In this document: positions 10,727 through 22,520 of the stretch, one piece after another
Layout of the letters: every line of letters starts with the position of its first letter
How positions within the stretch are numbered: the first letter of the stretch is position 1
From: Berberis thunbergii
Lineage: Eukaryota; Streptophyta; Magnoliopsida; Ranunculales; Berberidaceae
Reading direction: 5' to 3'
DNA: 64,000 bases
Assembly (NCBI GenBank): GCA_003290165.1
Contig: QNQO01000200.1
Coordinates: 496,001 to 560,000, forward strand
Made by a program: the position numbers and the translations under genes
Notes under the pieces: model-generated
The model's input: the letters and a program-made list of their open reading frames with translations, nothing else
Told to the model about the DNA's origin: nothing
Database searches by the model: none

Positions 10727-11380
10727 CAAATTTTAATCAGGATAACAGTTCATAACAGTAGAGCATAAATTTAAAACATAGAATTTGAGGATAAGAAAAT
10801 TGATCTTTGATTTATTCAAGAAAACGGTGCCGATACTAGGATTTATTCTAGTATAACGAGATGTTCTAACATGATTAGATCTTAGATCAGTTTAAAAAGA
10901 AATGTGAAGATAAAAAGTGCATGCATTTTATTGAAAATAGTAAATACATGAAGGAAACTTACAAGAGTGGGAGCTAAGGATTACATGAAAGATAAGTTCT
11001 GCCTTATGTAGAGATACACACTTGTTTATATAGAAAAGAAAATAAGATACAATCATTGAAAGAAAAGGGATAAGCCTTCTCGAAGGTGAGGTGGAGAGTG
11101 GGTGGACGTTTTTCCTTTGTAATCATGAAAAACTTAATGGAGAAGCTTTGTCATGTTGCTTGCATAATTGTGGTTGGTGGAGAAACTGTTGAAGATGCTT
11201 CAACTACTCACCTTTTGACTTTGTAATTGCAGGCACTGTGGATGCACGCGATTGCTTTGTAAGAAAGATGTTGTATGTTAGCCGAAAGTAACTTCGTCTT
11301 GTAGTGGAGGTAGCAGATGCCTTTGTAACTTTGTAATTATTGTTTCTAGAATCATGATGATTCACAGACACAATAATGTT
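10727..11380 (-). other. Non-coding region of the pararetrovirus relic
   Basis: No open frame. It is AT-rich, with a candidate promoter near 11021-11032. On the minus strand, TCTATATAAACAAG is followed by a plausible leader. The sequence between the last viral frame (11390) and this box is consistent with a viral intergenic region but has no recognisable motif otherwise. Confidence 0.5.
11021..11032 (-). promoter_or_regulatory. Candidate TATA box of the pararetrovirus promoter
   Basis: The minus strand reads TATATAAACAAG here, about 360 bp beyond the last viral frame and about 300 bp before the terminal repeat. Caulimovirid pregenomic-RNA promoters have a TATATAA box in the same relative place. 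This is position and motif evidence only. Confidence 0.5.
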
Positions 11381-11389
11381 GTTGTGGGG

Positions 11390-12205
11390 TCAGACTTGTG
11401 CATGTGGAGAGAAAATGCCATAGCAGTCGTCATTATTGAGAATAACTACTGGTTCATCGTCATCATCTGATTCTTCTGCACAGATTTTCGACATGGTTTC
11501 CAATAATTGAGTTTTTGTGGGTTTTCCTTGAAGCTGCTTCTTGATAAATTTTCGAAGAGGTTTTGTTTCAGAAGGAACTTGAATTGGATTTACCAATTGC
11601 TGAGCAGGAAACTGATCTTTGCCTGAAAATAACCTAGTGACGGTTTTCTTTGTAGCATGAGAGTGATCAAATGAGGACCACCATTTGACTTTGACTCGGC
11701 GACAAAATCAGAGAGGAGGCTGAGCTGATTGACATGGGGTTGTAAGGGCCGTGACGGTGTAGTCCTAGCAACAGATTCAAGAGAGATTGAACTTAACAAA
11801 AAACTAAAACAGTAATACCTATTGAGTTACTAGAATTGGTGGATTGAACTTTGATTTAAAAACTTGCCAACCTTCATTGACTGCAGGGGGCAAGATTTCT
11901 TGAATTGGACCAAAATGATTCCACCAAGAGTGTTGGAACAAAAGAGGAAAAGTCTTTTGATTGAATATTTTGCCAAAAAAAAAAAACCATGAATGAGCAC
12001 AGTTCTGAGAAAAGGTAAAGAAAGCTCTGGACCAAGCTTGCTTATAATCCAGATAATTGTAAGAAGTGGGAAGGTAATTGACCAAAAACTTCTTATGGAA
12101 ACGAGGATGTTGTTTCCAATCAGCTTCAGAGAAAACCTTCAGGATTTGACATTTGTAATGGGAAATCTTCTCAGGATGAGAAGGATCTTTGTGATGAGTG
12201 ATCAC
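11390..12205 (-). pseudogene. Pararetrovirus C-terminal region, function unknown
   Basis: Three open segments follow RNase H on the minus strand (12205-11819, 11799-11590, 11596-11390). The first has an aromatic-rich, helix-prone character (LDYKQAWSRAFF, QHSWWNHFGPIQ). The last ends in an acidic stretch (ESDDDDEPVV). I do not recognise a domain. It could be a second viral ORF or the tail of the polyprotein. Frames are broken between segments. Confidence 0.5.
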
Positions 12206-12298
12206 TACTAAGTCAGCGTCGACCAGTATGAATTCATAAAATTCTTGAGTTTTGAGGATATCAGGTTCCTCAAAGAGGGCATTTGTATTGAAAATATT

Positions 12299-13357
12299 CT
12301 ATGCAATGGAGTGATGATCTTTTGTAAGGGAATAGAAACATGGTTCGATCATTGTGATCGGATCCAAACAAGGTTTTGTAAGATAAGGATTTGGAGGAGG
12401 AATTTGGGGTTTTTGAAAATTGTCATTGCAGAACTTGATTCTTCTGCAGTTGACAAAGGCTGATAAGGATTTGTAATGGACAAAGTATAAGAAAGAGGGG
12501 GGTTTTGCTGTGAAGCAGAAGGCTTCATAGCGTATTGGGCTTTGGTTTGGGGTTTTGGAGAAGGAGGGGGTCTGAAGGAATAAGAGGATTGAAAACTCAT
12601 TTTTGTAAGAATTCTTTGTCAGGAAATCTGCAAGAGAATTATCAACTCCTTTAATATATTCAATATCAAAATCAAAAGCTAACAAAAGTCTTTGCTATCG
12701 TGCGAAAATTTGTTTGGAAACAAGATTTAAAACATCTTTTGTTAAAATCTCTTTTGCAGATTTACAATCAACACGTAGTAAAAACTTTTGATTAAATAAA
12801 TCATCTTGAAATTTCATGATGCACAAGACAATTGATAAAATTTCTTTTTTGACTGTTGAGTAATTGATTTGGGCAGAATTCCAAATACCAGAATGGTATC
12901 GGACTAATTGTATTTGTGTAGACTCTGGTGGGTGTTGTTTAAGAGTACCACCGTCTCCCTGGTTAGACACATCTGTTTCAACAATCTTGAAAGCTACAAG
13001 ATTTGAGATTACTAGACAAGGAAGACTCTTGACCTGGGCTTTGACTTGTCTAACTATTCTAGAATGGGTTTCAGTCCATGGGCTTGGGTTAGACTGAAGT
13101 CTTGTAAACAAGGGCTTAATTAAAACACGAAGATTTTTGTAAAGCTTTGCAACATAATTTAAAGATCCTAAAAAACGTTGGAGTTGGGTTTTGTCCTTGA
13201 TTTCATCAGGAAACTTATCAGTAAAATCAATTGCCCTAGAAATAGAGTAATCATCCCATGACTGTCCATTCATAATGGCCAAAAGGGACATTGAATGCCG
13301 TTTTGTAACGGTCATGAGGGTGGATTTGTATTTGCCAAAATCCAAATTTGAGGTCAA
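12299..13357 (-). pseudogene. Pararetrovirus RT C-terminal part and RNase H
   Basis: 12695-13357 (minus) covers the RT thumb (DKTQLQRFLGSLNYV) and the RNase H core (VETDVSN, NYSTVKKEIL, RVDCKSAKEIL). The end of RNase H (DFDIEYIKGVDNSLADFLTK) lies at 12600-12685 after a frame break. A Pro-rich tail follows (FRPPPSPKPQTK). RNase H would digest the RNA template during replication. The order and spacing fit caulimovirids. Confidence 0.8.
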
Positions 13358-13613
13358 ATTTAGAGAACACTTTTGCCGAGTGGAGTCTCTTAATAAGATC
13401 GCGTCTGTCAGGTATAGGATACCTAATCCATTGAAGAACCTTATTCAAGGGTTTGTGATTGATAACAAGACAAGAAATACCTCTTTCAAGCTCATCAACT
13501 TTGCGACCGTAAAAGACTGAACAACTCCATGGAGATTTGGAAAGAGTAATTAAATTTTTTGAAAGTAAATCTTGAATTTCATATTTGCAAAATTCCATTA
13601 ATTTAGCAATCAT
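13251..13613 (-). pseudogene. Pararetrovirus reverse transcriptase, catalytic box deleted
   Basis: The open segment carries the fingers and palm start of a caulimovirid RT (FSKFDLKFGFWQIQIHP, FNVPFGHYEWTVM). Directly after the EWTVM motif at about 13262 the sequence joins the region normally found some 85 codons further on (ISRAIDFTDKFPDE). The stretch holding the catalytic YxDD box is therefore missing. A Ser-to-Phe change also appears in the LKSGFWQ motif. The enzyme could not have been active after this deletion. Confidence 0.8.
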
Positions 13614-13741
13614 CTAAATGGGTCGGGATTTGGTAGGAATCTGGGATTCTCGAAAGAAAGAGTCATATGGTAGTCTTACCATATGATTCTTATGATGCCA
13701 GAAAGCATTGAAAAGATTAGAACAAAGTTTGAAGACAATTG

Positions 13742-14725
13742 TTATTTGAAATGAACAATTCTAGATTGTAATTGGGTGTCTTGGAGCTGATCATCAACAC
13801 GACGATAAGCAATTTCAGTCTTAAGAAAATTCAAATGTTGTTGTTTTTGAGACAAAAAGTTGAGGAAACAATTATTTTGTTTTAAAGAATTTATTTCAAC
13901 TAATTTAGTTTTGCATAAAAACTTGAAGAGGATGTCACCACCAAGAATTTTGGTTGAAATACCTGTATCTGTAACATTGAATGGATAAATTTTTGCCAAA
14001 AAGGGAGTACTCAAAATCATCTTTTGAGTCATATCTTTTACTAACAAAAAATCCTGTTTGATACAGATTTTATCTTGGCAAATGTGAGCACCAACAAGTT
14101 TGTATTGAACACTCAATTGACTGTTAGAAGTAAACAGTTCTTGAGTGGTTTTTTGGTAGAATTGTGATGGAATTAATCCTTCAGCAATACAGTTAAGATC
14201 AGCTCCTGAATCGACAAGAGCAATGGTATTAATTTTGTAATTTTGGTTAATAACCAAAGTTACATTAATATAACATTTGTGATAAGTAATTGTATTCATT
14301 TCATTAAGAAATGTAGGATTAGTTCCTTGGTCAACAAGATTGGAAGATGAAGGAATATCAAGAAGAGAGTTTGCAGATTGAATATGGAGATTCACCAACT
14401 GTTGTTCAAGCCAAGTTTGACCTTGTTTGAGCTGAACAATCTTTTTTTTTTTCATAATATTGACTTCAGCTTGAAGATCAGGAGCAGAGACAAAATGTTG
14501 ATAATGATCTCTGAATCTATTAATGATTTCTTTATGATTGTAAAATGGATTTACAATATCTGGAACAGGTTTTTGAGTGATTGTATTTTTAATATGAGTT
14601 AAATACTCAGTTTTGAGCTGGGGATCACTAATACGATCAACAAAATATAAAAGAATACTAGTTTCTTTTGTTTTGGAAAGCATATTAATGATTGCAAAGC
14701 ATTGTAGGTACAAGCTTTTGCACAA
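13742..14725 (-). pseudogene. Pararetrovirus aspartic protease region
   Basis: A 327-codon open frame on the minus strand. The protease site ALVDSGADLNCI is intact, followed by the flap region (VGAHICQDKICI) and ILSTPFLAKIYPF, which is typical of pararetroviral proteases placed between the coat protein and RT. The N-terminal 150 codons are helix-rich (TKETSILLYFVDRISDP). This is the longest intact stretch of the relic. Protease would process the polyprotein. Confidence 0.8.
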
Positions 14726-14837
14726 TGATCCTGATCAGAATCTCCTTGATAAGAAGAATCTGAGTCATCATGCATTTGATAGTTAGATAAGTTAGAATCA
14801 GTCTCAGAATTGTAGTAAACATTTGTTTGATGTTCTC

Positions 14838-15781
14838 AGAAGCCTGAAGCTCATGTATTTTTGAGCTGTTCTACAGTTTTTAGCATAATGACCAGACTTA
14901 CCACATTTAAAACAAATAGGCTTTTGAACCATAGGGCCTTTATATTTAGAAAATTGTTTGGGCTTATGGGTACCATGTTTTTGGGTTTGGAATAGTAATT
15001 GTTATATTGTTTTTGTTGTTTTGGGCCATAAGGCCGATTGGACTTAAAAGCTCGGGATGGATCAGATCGATACTTTTGTCTAGATGTTTGAATAGAAAGG
15101 GCTTGAATTGATTCAAAGCCATACTGCTGACAGAATGATCCAAGTTCTCTAGAACCAGATATATTTTGTTTTTTGAGTTGGGCTTTGAGACGAAGATCAT
15201 TGCATTGTTGTAAAACAACTTCATTGATCTTGACAATCAAGTCTCTAAAAGTTAATATTTCAAATGGTATGTCACCATTGAACTCAATTTGTAATTTATC
15301 ACGAACAATATCTGCAAACACAGGAGGTAACCCTGAAAGAAATTTGCTTTTCCGAAAGGGATTGTTAGCCTCATTTTGAAGCATAAATTTCTTTAGGAAC
15401 ACATCCTTATACCATCTAAAATGACTAAGAGTTTTTCATCTAAAGATCTCTAGATTTATTTTGAAAGTTTGAAGGATCACCTATAAAATGTTTGAGAATG
15501 GCAAAAATCAATGTTGCAACTGCATCAGAGATATTTTCTCCGTTCTCAGATTTGATAGGCTGACGATTGTAATCAATTTTAATGGCTTGAAGGATACCCT
15601 GCTGTTCAGCAGAAGTGAGATAATTATCGCACCATCCTTTTAATTGCCCTGCAAACCAAGCAATAAGAACACTAACAATACTTAGGTCAGATTTATGCTC
15701 ACTGCGATGAGCAGATGCCATCATGACCATGTTTTGCGTTAATTCGATAATATTTTTTCTATTAGACCATCTATATTCCAT
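14838..15781 (-). pseudogene. Pararetrovirus coat protein with zinc knuckle
   Basis: Segments 15781-15440 and 15402-14851 on the minus strand carry coat-protein-like sequence (LKGWCDNYLTSAEQQG, then FLSGLPPVFADIVRDKL and LRLKAQLKKQ). A CCHC knuckle (CFKCGKSGHYAKNC) lies at about 14872-14913, in a different frame from the end of the previous segment. The motif SGLPP...F...VR and the knuckle near the C terminus are characteristic of caulimovirid capsid proteins. A stop lies between the segments. Confidence 0.78.
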
Positions 15782-15837
15782 TCATAGATGTTTCCCGTAG
15801 AAAAGGAACCGAATGTGTGAAGGTGTTTTTCTTCGTA

Positions 15838-16534
15838 TTAAATATCAGGAAGGGTTGGCCTAGGATAAAAATTCCTAGTTGTAGGCAAAAGATTAGTAGC
15901 CTGATGAGTTCGCGATGAACAAATTGGATTGGTTTCAAGTCTATCATTAGATTGAAGTCTGTCCAATTCAGACATAATGTCTAGTTCATCTTTGGTAAGA
16001 TCGGATTCAGCATGAGAAAGAGTACTTATTTGATTTTTGGATGATGAAGGATCTTTCAAGACAGGTGCAGCCTGAAGCTTTAAAACGACAAGTCTACGAT
16101 TGATCTCATCGACGATTTGAGGAGGGGTTGAAAGAACATCATGTTCGATCGAAGTAGGACTAAAATATGTAACTGGTTTTGGATTGGGAATTGGGGAAGA
16201 TAACTGAACAGGGGAGCTATTCAGTTGTTGGCCAATTTCATTTAGCGAAACATTAGTGTAATTATTTTGCCCGATGATTTTGACAATTCCCTTTGAATCC
16301 GAGAGGGAAATCGGATCCTTGAGAAGAGAGGCTATGATAGTCTGTCCTTGGGTTTGTATGTGAATTTCTTCTAAGAAAAGCAAAACTGGTTCAACCACAG
16401 TATTTTTTTAGATGCGTGGCTTAGAAGCATTTCTGACAACATTAATTTTGGAAAGATAAATAGACTCGTACCATTCGAAGAATGACATATAATCTTTGAT
16501 ATCTTCACAAAATTGATAAAACATTTTACCTAAA
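15838..16534 (-). pseudogene. N-terminal part of the pararetrovirus polyprotein
   Basis: The open frame 16398-15838 (minus) is preceded in the same frame, across a single TAA near 16411, by about 40 more codons (KDYMSFFEWYESIYLSK) up to the terminal repeat at 16535. It is Ser/Pro-rich and lies upstream of the capsid region. It may be the end of a movement protein or the capsid N terminus; I cannot decide. Most of the expected movement protein is absent. Confidence 0.55.
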
Positions 16535-16690
16535 CAAAGCACAACATAGACTAGTTTCTTTGACACAGGCAAAGCATTGACCGAAAAGGATAGAGCTCAT
16601 ACTAATAATTATGAGTCCTATGAACGAACTCCTTCCCATTAAGTCAAGTTAAAATTCTTAGTAGTTTGAGTAGTCACACTGACAGACACA
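16535..16690 (-). repeat. Direct repeat copy B flanking the pararetrovirus relic
   Basis: Matches 10146-10285 and then 10708-10726, joined at a TAGT common to both positions. It lies directly against the first viral codons. On the minus strand it contains TTAGTATGAGCTC, which could be a decayed tRNA-Met primer site, but this is weak. Confidence 0.7.
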
Positions 16691-16983
16691 ATATTTTATT
16701 TATTTATTTAGTCCTATGATGAAATAGTTGAGGAAACCAACAAGAGCAAACTTTTAGAAGATTTATATCACAAATGTTTGAAAGAGGCTTGATTTTGAGC
16801 ATTAAAAATTCAAATACATTTATTTCAACTATTTGTTTTGTATTCAACAAATGAATACGTTTTGGTTAGATTTAAAAAACCATGTAAAGGTTAATTATTT
16901 TCTTGCCATCTCATGGTTAAGACTATGCCCTGTTTGGGTTCTACGAAACTAGTTGGGCTTAGGTGGGTTTAAGTTTACACAAA
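16691..16983. other. AT-rich intergenic sequence
   Basis: No open frame or repeat recognised. It includes a short TTTA run (16704-16718) and ends at the MITE boundary. Confidence 0.5.
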
Positions 16984-17313
16984 GGGTGTGTTTGGTTGTA
17001 TGAAATCCTATGCCATGGAGATTCATGAGGGGACCACTACATTTTAGGTTAAATTGATATATCACTCTACATCCACCATTTGGTTTTGTGATCAATGGTG
17101 GGAATGACAGTCCCATGAACATGAGAATCACATGCCTTGGGGGGACCAAGGAGTGGGATTCTCATGTTTATGAGACTTCCATTCCCACCATTGATCACAA
17201 AATCAAATGGTGGTCAAATGGTAAATGTGGAGTAATATATCAATTTAGCCTAAAATGTAGTGGTCCCCTCATGAATTCCCATGACATAGGATTCCATGCA
17301 ACCAAACACACCC
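16984..17313. mobile_element. PIF/Harbinger-like MITE, copy 1
   Basis: 330-bp imperfect inverted repeat. The left end GGGTGTGTTTGGTTGTAT mirrors the right end, whose complement is GGGTGTGTTTGGTTGCAT. The arms pair over most of their length (GAGGGGACCACTACATTTTA and its complement). Flanks are AAA on both sides. It has no coding capacity. The same family occurs at 38746-39062, where the flanking duplication is TTA, which points to PIF/Harbinger (Tourist-like). Confidence 0.85.
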
Positions 17314-17489
17314 AAAGTTCAGTTTACTGCCTACTCAAGTTGAAGCAACACTATTTATGGCTGAGCAGAAAGTGTCAAATTTGGTAGGGCAACTTGGGCG
17401 GCCAACCGAACTCAAACCAAAATTATTGATTTAATGGATTAATAGATTATTTTTATATAAAATAGGCTTTTATTTTGCAACCTGAAAAT

Positions 17490-18375
17490 TAGGGGTGGGC
17501 ATTTAGGACTGAAAACCCGGACCGAACCGACAATCCGACCGATCGGGTCGGTTCGGACTGGTTTTTATTTATTAAAAAAATTTCGGTTGTAAAAGCCCGG
17601 CCTGGCCCGAAGTTTCTGGTCTGGGCCTCGATTTCCATTTCTGAAGCCCGTCGGGTAATCGGCCAGGCCCAATTTAAATAGTAAACTTAAAATCGGTTAA
17701 ATAATTTCTGAGCAAAGCATCATCCTCTCCCGCAGTCGCCTCCCTCTCCTCTCCCTCTCACAGCGAAGCACCCTCTCCTCTCACTCTCACAGAAAAGCAT
17801 CGACCTCCATCGACTGCCGCCTCCCTCTCCTCTCCCTCTCACAGCGAAGCACCCTCTCCTCTCACTCTCACAGCGAAGCATCAACCTCCATCGACCGCCG
17901 CCTCCCTCTCCTCTCCCTCTCACAGCGAAGCATCGACCGCCATCGAAGTGAACTGGAGGCTGTTTTCGATGGAGGTCGGTGTCTGGGAACCAGTGGTTGA
18001 ACGAGATCTTCTCTTTCAGATCGTGATGATCAGATCTTCTATCTTAGATCTTGATGATCGTATCTTCTCTCCCAGATCTTGATCCGATCTTTTCAGGCCG
18101 ATTTTTTTTTTTTTTTTTTTTGTAATTTGCTGTTTGGTTTTTTTTTTGTAATTTTTTGATATAATTTTTGTAATTATGATGAATGATTTTTTTTAACTGT
18201 AGAAGTATTTTTTTTGCTTTTAGGACCGAGAGCGGCTCGTAATTCAGTTAACTGGGACCTCGGTTACCCGGTCAACTTGGTCCGATTTCGGTTCTCATAA
18301 ACACGGGCCCGAAAAACTTGGGCCAATTTTCGGTTTTTAGCTTTTGGGTCGATTAATCGTACTTGCCCAGCCCTA
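17490..18375. mobile_element. Non-autonomous hAT element with perfect 8-bp target duplication
   Basis: Ends TAGGGGTGGGCAT and, on the other strand, TAGGGCTGGGCAA. Flanked by CTGAAAAT on both sides (17482-17489 and 18376-18383), the 8-bp duplication of hAT transposons. Inside are GC-rich near-terminal parts with repeated CGG/CCGA motifs (GGTCGGTTCGG), an 81-bp tandem repeat, and a T-rich centre. 886 bp, no transposase, so it would depend on an autonomous hAT elsewhere. Confidence 0.93.
17739..17940. repeat. 81-bp tandem repeat, about 2.5 copies
   Basis: The unit starts CCTCCCTCTCCTCTCCCTCT at 17739, again at 17820 and again at 17901, an exact 81-bp period. It is CT-rich with internal AGCGAAGCA motifs. 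Open frames called here are by-products of the repeat. Confidence 0.88.
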
Positions 18376-18929
18376 CTGAAAATGCTTAAATCATCATAAT
18401 TTTATTATAAAAAATAGTAAAGTTCGAAATTTTTTTCCTTACATTACATATTAGGGGTGGGCACGAGATTGACCAATCCCTATCTCATCCCTTTTATTTA
18501 GGATTGAAATGAAATAGACCTCATTCCAACCTCGTTCCATCCCAAACGGAATGGAACGGGACGGGATCAACATTCTCGGTCTATTGATAAAGTATTATTA
18601 TAGTACTAAGTCCAAACGTGACGACAACATTGAGCTGTTGTCATCTGCGTCATCAAACCATCCAATTTCATTCCTCAATATGGCTGTAATCACTGACACA
18701 TCTAACTACCCATAATTGATACCTTCCCCTTCTATCCTTGAGAGATTTTCAACTCTGGTTTTCTGATTTACTTGCGGTTGCTATCTTGTGTTTGTTTCCT
18801 GTTTTGAAGGTCTCGGGCATCACACTCTCCATCGTCTTCCTCCTTCCTCAGCATCAACAAGTCTTCCATTGCTATCCTCAGTCATCATTTCTTTCCATTA
18901 ATAGCCATTTTCCCCATCAAATCGAACAT

Positions 18930-20110
18930 TTTTTGGCAATGAATACACAGGCATTGAATACACAGAACCCAGAACTCCACACCATTAGACAAATCTTCAA
19001 TATCCACCATTACTACAGAAGATCACCAAATCTTGACCTTATGACAAGAACTCAAATCCGCACATTAATTTCTCCTACCATCTCCATTACAGGTACATTT
19101 GTTCATGGATTCCAAGCGCACTACTGCTTCAACTCCCTACTAATGGACTGGTCAGGGCAAGACAATAATCCATTGCCGTCACAGTCACTTCACAGACCCA
19201 ATTTAGCTCCAACCCCCACCCGCATACCTTTATCTTTCAATCCACTGATACAGTTCCACAACATACAACCTACACCCCTTTCAATGGATAACCCTCCATT
19301 AACAATACACCCACCACCCCCACCCAATCAACTTACCTCACAACAATAACAACAACAACAACAACAACCTACATCCCACCATGTCCATATGGATCAGCTG
19401 GTCCGTAATTTAGAAATGCAACTGGAAAACAATTTGACAATCCCTTTTGCAGACAAAAGATGAACCAAATCGAAAATCAGAACCTTCGACTTGTTGCCAA
19501 ATTCTTCAAATGCCTTTTGTTACCTAAGAAGTTTTCGCCTTCAGAATGGCCTTACAATGGCAAACAACTTTTCCATTTTACGTTGAGAACCTGTCCAATA
19601 AGCATGACAGAGCAAACGTATATTTCTTAGTTTAATTCTCAGATGAAAAAGAAATGGAATGCACACTCATATTTGGGCCATGGTCACTTTTCGGATGGTT
19701 GATCTTTGTTCAGTATTGGAAAGAGGATTACTCGTCAATCAATTTTGCTCAAGTTCTCTACTGGGTGCGAGGTGCGAATCCATGAGTTCACAGTCTCCAA
19801 AATTTCTAGTGATGATGTCAAAACATTAGCTTCTTGTATGGGAAAATTTATGGAAGAAGATGAACAATCTTTAGCAGACCTGGAGATACCTTATATAAGA
19901 TTTATGATTTAGCTTGATGTTTCCAAGCCCCTTCCGTGCAAGATGGAAACTAATTTTGGTATGAAGAAAGGTCGTAATTTCCTTCTGAGATTTTGTTATG
20001 AGGATATTCAAACATTCTGCTTCTGCTGCGAAATGTTGGGATATACATATCAAATGACTTGTCCTCTTTACTCGTTAGCATCTCATACTTGTTACCAAAT
20101 TAAACCAAAC
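18930..20110 (+). pseudogene. LINE ORF1 (nucleic-acid-binding protein)
   Basis: After a Pro/Gln-rich N-terminal stretch (18738-19349), a DUF4283-like region follows (FSDEKEMECTLIFGPWSLFG), then LDVSKPLPCKM and a CCHC-like knuckle (CFCCEMLGYTYQMTC, near 20022-20066). These three parts in this order mark plant L1 ORF1 proteins. The frame is broken several times between 19350 and 19950. The second knuckle Cys spacing is altered, so it is inactive. Confidence 0.72.
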
Positions 20111-21660
20111 CATGGTAACATAAGCCTTTATCTACCTTTCCACCCTTCTGCCAGAATCAAAATCAGAGTCGAAGAACAATCTAGTGCACTTCCTCCCACT
20201 GATAGACCACCAAATATTCGATATACACAAATTCCTTTGACTCCTTTGCTAGAGAATAAACTGGGCACTAATTCAAATCATTCTCAGGAAGTCTTATTCG
20301 TAGCAGGATGGGGCATCCTCGTCTAAACCAACTGCTCACTCGATCACCATGGAAAAACCTCTGATAGCCCCAAACCTTAATCCAACTACAGAACCATTTC
20401 AGCAGAAATCTCCGTCTCTGACTGACTTGCAGATTCTGACAGAGTCAGAGGATATGAAACAAGAGTTTACTCCACTAGGCCCCAATATAGTTTTTTTCGA
20501 GAACACTTCGGTGTATCCAGGCTCTCAATCCCAATAAGCATTTACCTCTGGTCAATCATGACCTCCCAGTCAGGACTTCTCTCATTCCCACATGGATACC
20601 CAGCGGGTTAACGAACAACACCTCTCTAATGCGACTCAAATACCAATTCAAACCACCCATATACCCTACCAAGTCTCACCACCCAAATCCTATTGCCAGT
20701 TTGAGTGGAACATACATGAACCAACCCGATCCAACTTTCTACACCGACTCCTTTGGACCCCAAGTACCCAACAATACACGGGTCTGGAGAGTCCTGGGTT
20801 ACACAAAATTTAGACCGACCCAACCCAAACCCAACTATTCGCCACCTACATCCATCACCTTCAACAACTATCACACCTATCCAACCTCCCCAACTTCGCT
20901 TAATCCTTCGCGGAGTATCTCTCCACCTCTCCAAATCATTTCCTTAACCCATTCATCAATCAAACATCTACATACAACTTCAACATGATAGCACAACAAC
21001 AAGCCAATCAATCCCAGTTTACTCGATCAATCCACCCAACTTGAATGAAACTCACCTCTACAACCGACAACAACAATATGAAATCACAGACCTGCATCTC
21101 AACTCGGATTAGTACCCCCAAGAGGACACTCATCATCATCACTCGAACCCTCCTTCTCTGAGACCCCAAAGTAGCACCCTGGATCAACAAAGGGAAGAGA
21201 TCAGAGAAGGAACTGAGTGGTTCAGAAAACAGTCCCAAGTCATCCTCTATATGAAGTGGTGAGTCCAGCACCTCAAGCTGAGAACGCAGATCTTCACCGA
21301 GAACCACGATCTTCAAGGTCTGATGATAGAGTAGATGAAATCTCTCGTCCCAATTTCACTTCAGAGAAGGTGAACCCTATTTGGTTTTTAGAGCATACGG
21401 AGAGATCCGCTCTTCTGCAAAAGAAGGTTCCAAGCTCAGAGAATGAAGCCTCAAGTGAGGCCAATGCTGAATCCAATCCCACACATGTTAAGGTCAAATT
21501 TACTCTCAAACAAAGTGGCAAGGTTGGCGCACACAGTGGAACTAAACTGGGCAAAAGGAAAGCTAGACCTCACACTGATTCAATGGAGGAAATTGATCTA
21601 CACAATCAAGCAAGAGTTACAGGTAAGAAAAGACATACAATGGCAATGAAGTGAAAACCC
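20111..21660 (+). pseudogene. LINE ORF1 C-terminal low-complexity region
   Basis: Several short open frames rich in Pro, Ser, Thr and Asn, ending with a basic segment (KLGKRKARPHTD) at 21545-21580 that could be a nuclear-localisation tract. This fits the long variable tail of plant L1 ORF1. No separate gene is supported. Confidence 0.5.
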
Positions 21661-21828
21661 AAACAGTACATCCGTACCACCAACATTGCTCAATCTAAGG
21701 CCATCCAATCTACAGTCATTGGATACATCCACATGAGTTTTGATTAACACTCATATTCTCACCAACTGTACTGATCCGATTATTAGGGAAGTTCAGGTGG
21801 CCGTCGATGATGGGTCGCCCGAACAACC

Positions 21829-22520
21829 ATGATTCTCTTTTGGAATGCGCACGACGTAGGGATTTCCCGTGCATTTCGAAATCTAAAGTCCCTCTCCCAC
21901 AAGTCCAATCTTGATATTATGTTTATTTCCAAGACCAAAGCCACCTCAACCAAGATGGAAAGCATGCGCTAGAGTCTGGGTTACAAACATGGATTTTCAG
22001 TAGCAACAACTGGTCAATCAGAATGAATTGTTCTCCTTTGGAAGGAAGGTATCAATCTCACTATTCTTTCTTTTGTAAATACTATTTCAATTGTACAATT
22101 GATAATTATTGCACTACTACTACTTGGTTAGCTTTGTTTGTTTATCTCACTATTCTTTGTTTGTTTATGTTGAACCAAGGTGGCAAAATGGGGGGTGTCA
22201 GACCTAGATCCAGTGCTTTAGCCCACCTTCGTACCTTCCTTGAAACTCACGATCTCATTGATTTCCCGCTAAATGGTTCTCAGTTTACATGGAATAACAA
22301 AAGGAAAGATACTCATGGCATCAAAGCAAAATTGGATTGTATTTTGGTCAATACAGATTAGTTACAATACTTCCCCTCTGCTTCTGCACGCACAATCCAC
22401 ACCCTCAACCTCTGACCATAAAGCCCTTGCTTTGCAATTGGTTACTAAATTCAATCACCATGGTCCTAGGCCTTTTAGATTATTTCATATGTGGTCTAGA
22501 GATCTCAAATGTGAATTTGT
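21829..22520 (+). pseudogene. LINE ORF2 endonuclease (APE-type)
   Basis: ORF2 begins near ATG 21829 (LFWNAHDVGISRAFRN), a variant of the usual ILIWNCRG start. A break near 22060-22180 replaces the middle with unrelated bases. Homology resumes at GVRPRSSALAHLRTFL, FPLNGSQFTWNNKR and the TSDHKAL motif (the SDH catalytic signature). Stops interrupt it. The enzyme would nick target DNA. Confidence 0.75.

Larger units (their letters stand above)
10146..16690 (-). mobile_element. Endogenous caulimovirid (plant pararetrovirus) relic
   Basis: On the minus strand, from 16535 to 11390, there are in order a coat-protein-like region with a CCHC zinc knuckle, an aspartic protease, a reverse transcriptase of the Caulimoviridae type, RNase H, and a further C-terminal region. 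There is no integrase and there are no LTRs, which separates it from Ty3 elements. A direct repeat lies at both ends (copies A and B), as expected if a circular genome was opened in its intergenic region with some terminal redundancy. No movement-protein domain is recognisable; only about 70 codons precede the coat region. Many stops, frameshifts and a deletion in RT make it non-functional. Confidence 0.82.

Noticed and set aside
11390..12205. Possible movement protein for the pararetrovirus
   Set aside because: It lies after RNase H and I see no movement-protein motif, so I left it as unknown.
17720..17923. Gly/Arg-rich open frame
   Set aside because: It follows the 81-bp tandem repeat inside a hAT element.
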